This document shows positions 7,823-12,446 of a stretch of DNA of 12,446 bases, piece by piece; the stretch's first letter is position 1, and every line of letters starts with the position of its first letter. The notes beneath the pieces were generated by a model. It saw only the letters and a program-made list of their open reading frames with translations. It was not told where the DNA came from and ran no database searches. The DNA lies in NCBI GenBank assembly GCA_050053515.1, contig JASFTQ010000122.1, forward strand, positions 1 to 12,446, written 5' to 3'. The translations under genes were made by a program, and so were the position numbers. This DNA is from G020354645 sp050053515 (GTDB taxonomy: Bacteria > Desulfobacterota > Desulfobacteria > Desulfobacterales > G020354645).

Positions 7823-8739
7823 TGGGTTTCCTCGAACAGTTCGGGATGAATCAGACGCGCCATCACCTCCAAGGCTTCCACAAGGCGCGGGGAGGGTCTA
7901 TCAAACAGGTTGGAATCGACGAGGTGGATGCGCCCTAACCGGACGGCATCCAGTTGGGGCCAGCGCTCCCATTTGGCTTTGGCCCTCTCAAACGCACCGG
8001 TTCTGGCCATTGACGTGAGAATCAAAACCTCCGGGGAAAGACCCAAAACCTGCTCTTGACTAAACCGCGGGTAGGGGATCTTTCCTGCGGCGAGATTTTT
8101 CCCGCCGGCGCGAACAATAATTTCATGAATAAAGGTATCACTGCCTACAGATACAATGGGGGAGATGCCGATCTGAAAAAATACCCTGGGTTTATAATCT
8201 GTTGTGGCTATCTTGGACGTCACCCGGTCGATTCGCGCCTTCATGCGGCCAATGAGAGATTCCGCCTTATCGTCCGCGCCCAACAGCCGCGCAATTTCTT
8301 GTAAGGTTTCCATGACACTGTCAAGATTTTTAGGATCCACGGCGTAGACGGGTATTTTCAGTGAATCCAGACGATCGATGACTTCTTTCGGATTTCCGTC
8401 TTTTATGGCGATGCACAGATCCGGTCTCAATGCGACGATTTTTTCCAAATCAAGGTGCACATAGGACCCCACGGTCGGCAGTGTTTTGGCTGCATCCGGG
8501 TAATCACTAAACAAAGTAACGCCTTTTAGGCGATCCTGCTGACCCAGGGCGTAAATAATTTCAGTTATACTGGGTGCCAAGGAGACAATGCGGCGGGGAT
8601 GTTCGGGCAGACTGATTTTTCGTCCAAGCTGATCGCTTACGATTCTTGCATGAGACGGCGCAGAAAACGTCAATAAGGCTAGCACAAGCCCGACGAATAG
8701 AATAATGATCTTGGTTTTTAGGCTATCTTTCGGAATCAT
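7819..8739 (-). CDS. btuF: Periplasmic cobalamin-binding protein, BtuF-like
   Basis: Class III (helical-backbone) substrate-binding protein that delivers corrinoid to BtuCD. Characteristic segments are PRRIVSLAPSITEIIYALG, the SDYPDAAKTLPTVGSY stretch, and LEKIVALRPDLCIA, all typical of BtuF-type proteins. ATG at 8739 is preferred (306 residues) because it gives a normal signal peptide: MIPKDSLKTK, a hydrophobic core of about 17 residues and a likely cut after APSHA. An in-frame ATG at 8814 would add 25 residues before the signal; neither start has a strong ribosome site. It is the first gene after the upstream riboswitch and terminator. Its stop overlaps the btuC GTG start. Corrinoid binding is inferred from family and riboswitch together. 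Confidence 0.9.
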   Translation of the reverse strand: MIPKDSLKTKIIILFVGLVLALLTFSAPSHARIVSDQLGRKISLPEHPRRIVSLAPSITEIIYALGQQDRLKGVTLFSDYPDAAKTLPTVGSYVHLDLEKIVALRPDLCIAIKDGNPKEVIDRLDSLKIPVYAVDPKNLDSVMETLQEIARLLGADDKAESLIGRMKARIDRVTSKIATTDYKPRVFFQIGISPIVSVGSDTFIHEIIVRAGGKNLAAGKIPYPRFSQEQVLGLSPEVLILTSMARTGAFERAKAKWERWPQLDAVRLGRIHLVDSNLFDRPSPRLVEALEVMARLIHPELFEETQ

Positions 8740-8831
8740 TTGTCTCAATCGAAAAATGATACGAGTTTCAATTTGGAGGGTGTGCTTTTTCGATTCGTTA
8801 ATATTCCAATCCATCCATTAAATCTTACATT

Positions 8832-8867
8832 AAAAAATCCCCGAACCGAAAGTGACTCGATCCGGGG
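8832..8867 (-). terminator. Intrinsic terminator of the btuFCD riboswitch
   Basis: On the minus strand CCCCGGATCG (8858-8867) pairs with CGGTTCGGGG (8839-8848), ten pairs including two G-U, 9-nt loop, followed by ATTTTTTA. It sits about 65 nt after the aptamer and just ahead of btuF, and it is clearly homologous to the terminator of the second riboswitch. Confidence 0.85.
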
Positions 8868-8930
8868 ACATCCCTTTTTTATCCTCTGATCATTGATTAA
8901 ACGACCTCGACTCGGTTTGAGTCTGAGGTC

Positions 8931-9187
8931 CAGGCAGGTCTTCTGACTCCCCCGCCCTTTTAGCAGCCTTCCCATTCAAACATTTTCGAACAGTGGCATC
9001 CTGAGGCTAGAAGGGTTCTCTCCATTCAGTTGGCCGGTTATGCCGGTTATTTTGGATTGTAATCCATCGATACCGGCTAAACTGGTAAACACGCTAGCGG
9101 GCTCAACGGTGTTAAGAGAGCAGGGTTACAGCGGCGGGCCCGTCCCCGAATTTCACGGGGTTCCCTATTAAGCCGAAACGGCACCTG
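8931..9187 (-). promoter_or_regulatory. Cobalamin riboswitch ahead of btuFCD
   Basis: On the minus strand it shows AATAGGGAAC, GGGGACGGGCCCGCC, CTGTAACCCTG, GGGAAGGCTGC and the B12 box GTCAGAAGACCTGCCT, closed by CCAGG (5') with CCTGG (3') as P1. It closely resembles the other aptamer at 5535-5806, including the CTCTC...GAGAG-bounded side arm of about 110 nt, so one is probably a duplicate of the other. With the terminator at 8832-8867 it is expected to switch off btuFCD when corrinoid is plentiful. Confidence 0.95.
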
Positions 9188-9193
9188 GCCTTT

Positions 9194-9222
9194 TATGTAT
9201 TGTTTCTATAACCGTTTGTCAA
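9194..9222 (-). promoter_or_regulatory. Sigma70-like promoter for the btuFCD riboswitch
   Basis: On the minus strand TTGACA (9217-9222), a 17-nt spacer and TACATA (9194-9199) lie immediately before the aptamer. The position would start the RNA a few bases upstream of P1, which is what a riboswitch leader needs. Confidence 0.65.
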
Positions 9223-9387
9223 GCTGGCTATTCAGGTAAAGATTTCAGTATTAAAAAAATAATAGGCTCGCCACATGATGGATTTCTCTCCCGCTAGATC
9301 GTGATCCCACTGAATGATGATGAACATTGGGGAGCGGCTTCCAACCGCGATCGAAAAGATGACAAAATTTTTCCGGAAGGTGTTTCT

Positions 9388-10545
9388 TCAAATGTCATAA
9401 AGATAATGGCACACTTTGCAGCCTTCGGCCGCCTCCGGCATTGCCTCTCGGGCAGCCTGCAGCGTTTCCCGGAATTTAGACCATGAGGACCCGATGGGGC
9501 TTTTGGCAACGACCGCGTCGTAGACACGAACCCGGGTTTCGAAGCGTTCCCGGTAAAACCTGCAAGCCGGAGTCTGCCACAAATCCGGTAAATCCTGATG
9601 GGGCAGACGACCATAATGAATCTTGGGCATCACCGTATCCTTTCCGAGGAAAGTGGTTGAACCGCCAATGGCCAGGTTGATGCATGGACCCACGGCACCA
9701 TCATGCAGAATGAACATGGAGTTGCGGGGATCCTGTTCACACACCGGTTGTTCCTCAGGAACAAAGGAAAAAGCGGTGGTTTTGATATTTCGTTTTTTAG
9801 CCAGTCGATGCGCCTTTGACAGGGCCTTTTCCAATCGCTGTATCTCATTGGTTTTTTCGACTGCAAAAAGGCCGTAACCCTTGCCCCGCTCTCCGCGGAT
9901 GACATCGCATTGTTTAAAATTGACCTGATCCACCCCCAGCCGGTGGGCCAGCTCCACGATTTCTTCAACCTGGTGAAAGTTCATGGGCATCAACACAAAA
10001 TTGATCATGGTCTTGGGCACTTTGTCAACACGGAGTTTGGCGATGGTGGCTATGTTTTGGCACACCTTCTCGAAATTGGATCCGATTCGTATCTCTTCGT
10101 AGATTTCAGCGGTGGCGCCGTCCATGGAAAAACAGATCCAATTTAAACCGGCATCGATTAGGTGCTGTGCCTTCTTTTCGTTTAAAAGAAGCCCGTTGGT
10201 AAGTATCCCCGTTTCACATCCGGCCGCGTGGGCCTCACCAAGCCATTCCACCAGCCTCGGTTGCAGCAAGGGCTCCCCGCCCCCGGTAAAATCGACAGCG
10301 TGTGTCTCGGCCAAATACGGGCGAATGGCCTGCCAGATATCCTGGCTCATGATGCCTTGATTTTCGGCATTTTTGGCAATCTCCCGCCAGGGGCACATGA
10401 CGCAGTTGAGATTACAGGAAATAGTCGACTCGACCTGCAGCAACCGCCAGCGCCTTTTAAACGCCTGTTCAGCTTGAGATGAGAGGGATTGGCGGTTGCC
10501 GCGTATAAGCGATAAATGTCGTGTAATAAATTCTTGCAAGCTCAC
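9388..10545 (-). CDS. Radical SAM/SPASM-domain protein
   Basis: A 385-residue putative radical SAM enzyme. The core has the [4Fe-4S] motif CNLNCVMC (C44, C48, C51), then FTGGGEPLLQP (GGE 89-91), the ETGILTNG strand and ICFSMDGA near 138-144, as in members with a peptide or nucleoside substrate. C-terminally, C269 and C288 match the SPASM pattern C-x13-G-x4-C. Further cysteines at C328 and the CKVC pair C376/C379 near the end could ligate auxiliary clusters. SPASM enzymes often modify ribosomal peptides or act as sulfatase or dehydrogenase maturases, but no candidate precursor peptide is seen nearby, so the reaction is unknown. The start is GTG 10543-10545 with only a weak ribosome site; TTG 10539 is an alternative. 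It lies upstream of the B12 riboswitch in the same direction but is separated by its own promoter, so a role in B12 uptake is not implied. No B12-binding domain is visible. Confidence 0.88.
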   Translation of the reverse strand: MSLQEFITRHLSLIRGNRQSLSSQAEQAFKRRWRLLQVESTISCNLNCVMCPWREIAKNAENQGIMSQDIWQAIRPYLAETHAVDFTGGGEPLLQPRLVEWLGEAHAAGCETGILTNGLLLNEKKAQHLIDAGLNWICFSMDGATAEIYEEIRIGSNFEKVCQNIATIAKLRVDKVPKTMINFVLMPMNFHQVEEIVELAHRLGVDQVNFKQCDVIRGERGKGYGLFAVEKTNEIQRLEKALSKAHRLAKKRNIKTTAFSFVPEEQPVCEQDPRNSMFILHDGAVGPCINLAIGGSTTFLGKDTVMPKIHYGRLPHQDLPDLWQTPACRFYRERFETRVRVYDAVVAKSPIGSSWSKFRETLQAAREAMPEAAEGCKVCHYLYDI

Positions 10546-10584
10546 AGTGCTATCCGAAATTCCCCGGCAAAGCGGGCAATTCTC

Positions 10585-10612
10585 ATTCTATGCAAAATAA
10601 GTTTTTGGTCAG
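10585..10612 (-). promoter_or_regulatory. Possible promoter of the radical SAM gene
   Basis: On the minus strand CTGACC (10607-10612), a 16-nt spacer and TAGAAT (10585-10590) precede the GTG start by about 40 bp. Both boxes are imperfect, so this is tentative. Confidence 0.3.
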
Positions 10613-10707
10613 ATGTTTTTTTCTGTTTCGACATTTCTTATTGAAATCCAATTCGTCAAGGCACCCGCTCTAAGGCTGCGTCGTAATAGAATAAAAGTTC
10701 TTATACC

Positions 10708-10754
10708 TTTTGTCATTCCGGTCCCGGATCGAGTCCGGGACCGGAATGACAAAA
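10708..10754. repeat. Perfect 21-bp inverted repeat (REP/MITE-like hairpin)
   Basis: The arm 10708-10728 (TTTTGTCATTCCGG...) is the exact reverse complement of 10734-10754 (...CCGGAATGACAAAA), with the 5-nt loop TCGAG. The GTCATTCCGG/CCGGAATGAC core is a form commonly met as a dispersed intergenic repeat in several proteobacterial groups. The A/T-rich ends also make it able to act as a bidirectional terminator. No second copy is in the window. Confidence 0.85.
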
Positions 10755-10974
10755 ACAGAAAATGCGCGGCTTTGCCAATTATGACACTGTCTCTCTGGGG
10801 GTGGTCGTTGACTCCAGATCTATCAGGGATAAGGGCACTTCTTGCGAGGACGCGATGCCCCGTTCCCTGAGTCAGCTCCATCTGCCTCCGCCTAAAGGGG
10901 CGGGCTCTCAAAGCAGCGAACTGATCAATTCTCTATTTTAAAAATAATACATTGTAAAGAATTATAAAATCTCC

Positions 10975-11003
10975 TTGACCCGTACTTAGATAAAGGGTTT
11001 ATA
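10975..11003 (+). promoter_or_regulatory. Sigma70-like promoter for the HMA-gene region
   Basis: TTGACC (10975-10980), a 17-nt spacer and TTTATA (10998-11003). Transcription would start near 11010, giving a leader of about 108 nt before the HMA-like start codon at 11118. Confidence 0.5.
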
Positions 11004-11010
11004 TGGTCTC

Positions 11011-11104
11011 TGGAGGTGAGAGCCTGGAAATCCTGGCCATCGGCCCGTTAGCGATTCGGGCCAGAGCGAACCTGGAAACCATCCGCTATTTAAATTCTAG
11101 ATAA
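11011..11104 (+). other. Structured leader or tiny ORF upstream of the HMA-like gene
   Basis: Between the promoter and the HMA-like gene is a GC-rich stretch in AT-rich surroundings. GGCCCG (11042-11047) can pair with CGGGCC (11057-11062), or CTGGCC (11033-11038) with GGCCAG (11059-11064); these are mutually exclusive hairpins. The 8-mer CCTGGAAA occurs on each side (11023-11030 and 11071-11078). A 33-codon frame, ATG 11003 to TAA 11102-11104 (MVSGGESLEILAIG...), also spans it, with AAAGGG before its ATG. That ATG overlaps the proposed -10 box, so promoter and ORF cannot both be right. I recognise neither an RNA class nor a protein family. Confidence 0.35.
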
Positions 11105-11117
11105 GAGAATAACACTG

Positions 11118-11374
11118 ATGACAGCTTTGGATCAAGTTCAGGAAGTTGAATTGGATGTGCAGGGCATGACCCGAACCGGCTGAGAGCCGAAAGTGGCGTG
11201 CGCTGCGGAAAAGCTGCCGGGAGTGAAAAAAGCCTTTGCAAGTTTTGCTGAAGAAAAGGCCGGAGGATGCGACTGTGCAACCAAAAACCCTAAAATAAGT
11301 GATGCTTACCCGATGTCCGCCAGGTGGTGGATGCAATAAAGCATCACATCCATACCCCAGAAAACAAAGCCTGA
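11118..11374 (+). pseudogene. Heavy-metal-associated (HMA/MerP-like) protein interrupted by TGA and a frameshift
   Basis: From ATG 11118 the reading is VELDVQGMTRTG, TGA (11181-11183, codon 22), then EPKVACAAEKLPGVKKAFASFAEEKA. This matches HMA proteins, which bind soft metals through GMTCxxC. The first Cys is Arg (CGA) and the second is TGA. Without interruption at TGA the frame would run to TAA at 11337-11339 (73 codons). The expected HMA ending, DVRQVVDAIK, lies in another frame (stop TGA 11372-11374), so a one- or two-base indel near 11300 is likely. Loss of one ligand plus a frameshift favours a pseudogene. The alternative is a selenoprotein in which TGA encodes selenocysteine at the second ligand; a small stem (GCGCU/AGC-U-GC, 7-nt loop beginning G) about 17 nt after the TGA is compatible but weak. 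The domain assignment is firm, the gene's status is not. Confidence 0.6.
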
Positions 11375-11640
11375 CCAGGTTTGCTGAACAGAAGTTCACC
11401 ATAGGGGAAAGGCATCCGTTTATGCGTTTTCCTCGTATCGATCAGGCGTTGTCTGTGAATTGACAGACAATCTTTCTCTCTTACCCCAAACAAAAAACAA
11501 GCCCTGAAGGTAAAGAATGGCGCCAGCAGTGGTTTCAAAATCCCATTTCCCTTCAGTGAAATGCGGGACTTTGCATCTATTTTATATTTTTAAGGGGCTC
11601 AGAAGGCTCAATCGAGTAAAAAAAGATATCAAAATTATTC
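11340..11640. other. Intergenic stretch before the arsR-like promoter
   Basis: No confident gene. A frame from ATG 11302 (MLTRCPPGGGCNKA...) runs 53 codons to TGA 11461-11463 and then 31 more codons to TGA 11557-11559. It includes KTSPEGKEWRQQWF but matches nothing I recognise, and its first TGA lies inside a terminator-like hairpin. The rest is AT-rich, with TTAAGGGGCTCAG near 11590. It may be a decayed gene. Confidence 0.4.
11449..11482 (+). terminator. Hairpin terminator downstream of the HMA-like gene
   Basis: TTGTCTGT (11449-11456) and ACAGACAA (11463-11470) form a perfect 8-bp stem with the 6-nt loop GAATTG. They are followed by TCTTTCTCTCTT, a T-rich but not pure T tract. It lies 75 bp after the last HMA-like codon and 160 bp before the next promoter. 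Confidence 0.5.
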
Positions 11641-11686
11641 TTGACAGTACCTGAATAAACATATAAATATCTATTTGTATATTTAT
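11641..11686 (+). promoter_or_regulatory. Promoter and AT-rich operator of the arsR-like gene
   Basis: TTGACA (11641-11646), 17-nt spacer, TAAATA (11664-11669). A perfect inverted repeat ATAAATAT (11663-11670) / ATATTTAT (11679-11686), spacer 8, overlaps the -10 box and start region. ArsR-family repressors typically bind AT-rich dyads placed this way, so autorepression is likely. Confidence 0.65.
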
Positions 11687-11760
11687 TATTTTGAGAGATC
11701 ATCATTATTGACCACTAATGGCGCAATCAACCCGTATTGGATGCGACTAAGGAGGTAATG

Positions 11761-12081
11761 GTGGCAAAAGATAATTTGCTTACAGGAAGCCTTCAGGCAC
11801 CGGCCTTTTTGGCGAAAACATTGTCGGATGAAAACCGTTTAAGAATTTTACTAAGCGTAAGTAACGGTAAAAAGTCTGTTTCCGGTATCGTTGAAGACCT
11901 CAAGCTATCACAGCCCCTTGTGTCCCACCATCTCAAGGAATTAAAACGGAGTTTATTAGTTAGGGTGGAGCGCAACGGTCCCTTTATCTATTATGAAATT
12001 GTGGATCCCCGAATCATTAAAATTCTCAAAGAATTAAGCACAATCGCAACCGACTTACTCGAAAAAAGAACAACTTTTTAA
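11761..12081 (+). CDS. ArsR-family winged-helix transcriptional regulator
   Basis: A 106-residue DNA-binding repressor of the ArsR/SmtB family. It opens with an alpha-1 region APAFLAKTLSDENRLRILLSV (about 13-33), followed by the helix-turn-helix SVSGIVEDLKLSQPLVSHHLKEL (about 39-61; recognition helix SQPLVSHHLKEL). The wing is LLVRVERNGPFIYYEIVD, and a C-terminal dimerisation helix ends the protein. It has no cysteine at all, so the classic thiolate arsenic, cadmium or lead sites are absent; any ligand must bind otherwise. GTG 11761 is chosen because AAGGAGG (11749-11755) lies 5 nt before it; ATG 11758 would leave only 2 nt, and a TTG at 11737 lies upstream of that site. An AT-rich dyad over the promoter suggests autoregulation. 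The next gene begins 22 bp downstream and is probably co-transcribed. Confidence 0.88.
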   Translation: MAKDNLLTGSLQAPAFLAKTLSDENRLRILLSVSNGKKSVSGIVEDLKLSQPLVSHHLKELKRSLLVRVERNGPFIYYEIVDPRIIKILKELSTIATDLLEKRTTF

Positions 12082-12103
12082 CCGATAAACGGAGTTTGAA
12101 AGT

Positions 12104-12446
12104 ATGAGTAAAATTCAAGAATTGGTAGACAAAATGGATCCTCAAACAGCGGCATCAGAGATTGCAGAAGTTATGAAAAAACTTTTTTCTCTGTTGGATG
12201 AGGAAAGCCGCATTGAATTCGTTATGAACGTTACCGGTGATGCCGGCAAAGACAAAGTGGGCGGACTGGTTCACCTCTGACTGGCGACCTGCATGGACGA
12301 AGGTGTCGATCCAAAAGATATGTGCCAGAATCTGATGAATAAAGTCGCACAATCAGAGCAATTAATGGCGGTGGCAGATTCTGATGTGCTGGTTCTTTTT
12401 GAAGATTGGCTCGAGGAATTAGAAGAAGAAGTCGTATCTATTGTCC
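12104..12446 (+). CDS. Putative selenoprotein of unknown family (in-frame TGA), 3' end outside window
   Basis: GGAG (12091-12094) and ATG 12104 start a frame of 58 codons (MSKIQELVDKMDPQ...) reaching TGA at 12278-12280. The same frame then stays open for 55 more codons to the window edge. The two halves read as one acidic helical protein: ...EESRIEFVMNVTGDAGKDK VGGLVHL-[TGA]-LATCMDEGVDPKDMCQNLMNK..., ending in an acidic EDWLEELEEE stretch. Residue 59 would be selenocysteine, four residues before C63, with another Cys at 73 (DMCQN). After the TGA, CGACCU (12285-12290) can pair with AGGU-GU-CG (12301-12308) around a loop beginning with G, a possible bacterial SECIS, though it sits close to the UGA. 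It follows the arsR-like gene by 22 bp, probably in one operon. I do not recognise the family and no function is claimed. The alternative is a Cys-to-stop mutation or a read error. Confidence 0.6.

Larger units (their letters stand above)
10546..10974. other. Intergenic region without a supported gene
   Basis: About 430 bp between the divergent radical SAM gene and the rightward metal-related block. It contains the tentative promoter at 10585-10612 and the perfect hairpin at 10708-10754. A minus-strand open frame of about 100 codons (10609-10911) crosses the hairpin and resembles no family I recognise, so it is not called. The last 55 bases are very AT-rich and lead into the promoter at 10975. 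Confidence 0.6.

Noticed and set aside
9301..9486. Plus-strand frame over the end of the radical SAM gene
   Set aside because: Antisense shadow of the coding strand with no independent signal.
10609..10911. Minus-strand frame of about 100 codons with some protein-like segments
   Set aside because: It runs across the perfect hairpin repeat, has no ribosome site I can see and matches no family I know.
11011..11080. tRNA-like reading of the leader, considered because a selenocysteine tRNA nearby would be informative
   Set aside because: No acceptor stem, T-loop GGTTCGA or anticodon arm can be aligned.
12155..12352. Minus-strand frame opposite the candidate selenoprotein
   Set aside because: The plus-strand frame has a ribosome site, operon context and protein-like composition on both sides of the TGA; the minus frame has none of these.

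Overview
The window comes from a Gram-negative bacterium with an outer membrane. It carries a TolC-type channel end, a TonB-dependent receptor with ExbB/ExbD/TonB, a Tat-type signal peptide and signal peptides on exported proteins. A likely selenoprotein with an in-frame TGA and an intergenic hairpin of the GTCATTCC...GGAATGAC type suggest a Desulfobacterota-like (deltaproteobacterial) anaerobe. That placement is an inference; no rRNA or tRNA is present.

Left edge (1-1488, + strand): the 3' end of a CusC/TolC-type outer-membrane efflux gene is followed by a Tat-exported two-domain multicopper oxidase. This looks like the end of a copper-efflux and detoxification operon. It converges on the next block.

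Centre (1571-9230, - strand): two consecutive transcription units for vitamin B12 (corrinoid) uptake. Each has a sigma70-like promoter, a cobalamin riboswitch and an intrinsic terminator ahead of the first gene. The upstream unit (riboswitch 8931-9187) encodes BtuF-, BtuC- and BtuD-like proteins with overlapping stop and start codons. The downstream unit (riboswitch about 5535-5806) encodes a BtuB-like TonB-dependent receptor followed by ExbB, ExbD and TonB. Together they form a complete route: receptor in the outer membrane, a dedicated proton-motive-force transducer, a periplasmic binding protein and an inner-membrane ABC importer, all expected to switch off when cobalamin is plentiful. The two riboswitches are near-duplicates, sharing an unusually long side arm and a 14-nt element just before each terminator.

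Next (9388-10545, - strand): a radical SAM/SPASM-type protein upstream of the B12 block, with no recognisable substrate gene beside it. It is followed by about 430 bp without a supported gene, holding a perfect 21-bp hairpin repeat.

Right edge (10975-12446, + strand): a promoter with a structured leader, a heavy-metal-associated (HMA/MerP-like) gene with TGA at the second metal-ligand cysteine and a frameshift, a hairpin terminator, an AT-rich promoter/operator, a cysteine-free ArsR-family repressor, and a gene of unknown family that reads cleanly through an in-frame TGA to the window edge. This last gene is the best candidate for something undescribed: a probable new selenoprotein family co-transcribed with an ArsR regulator.
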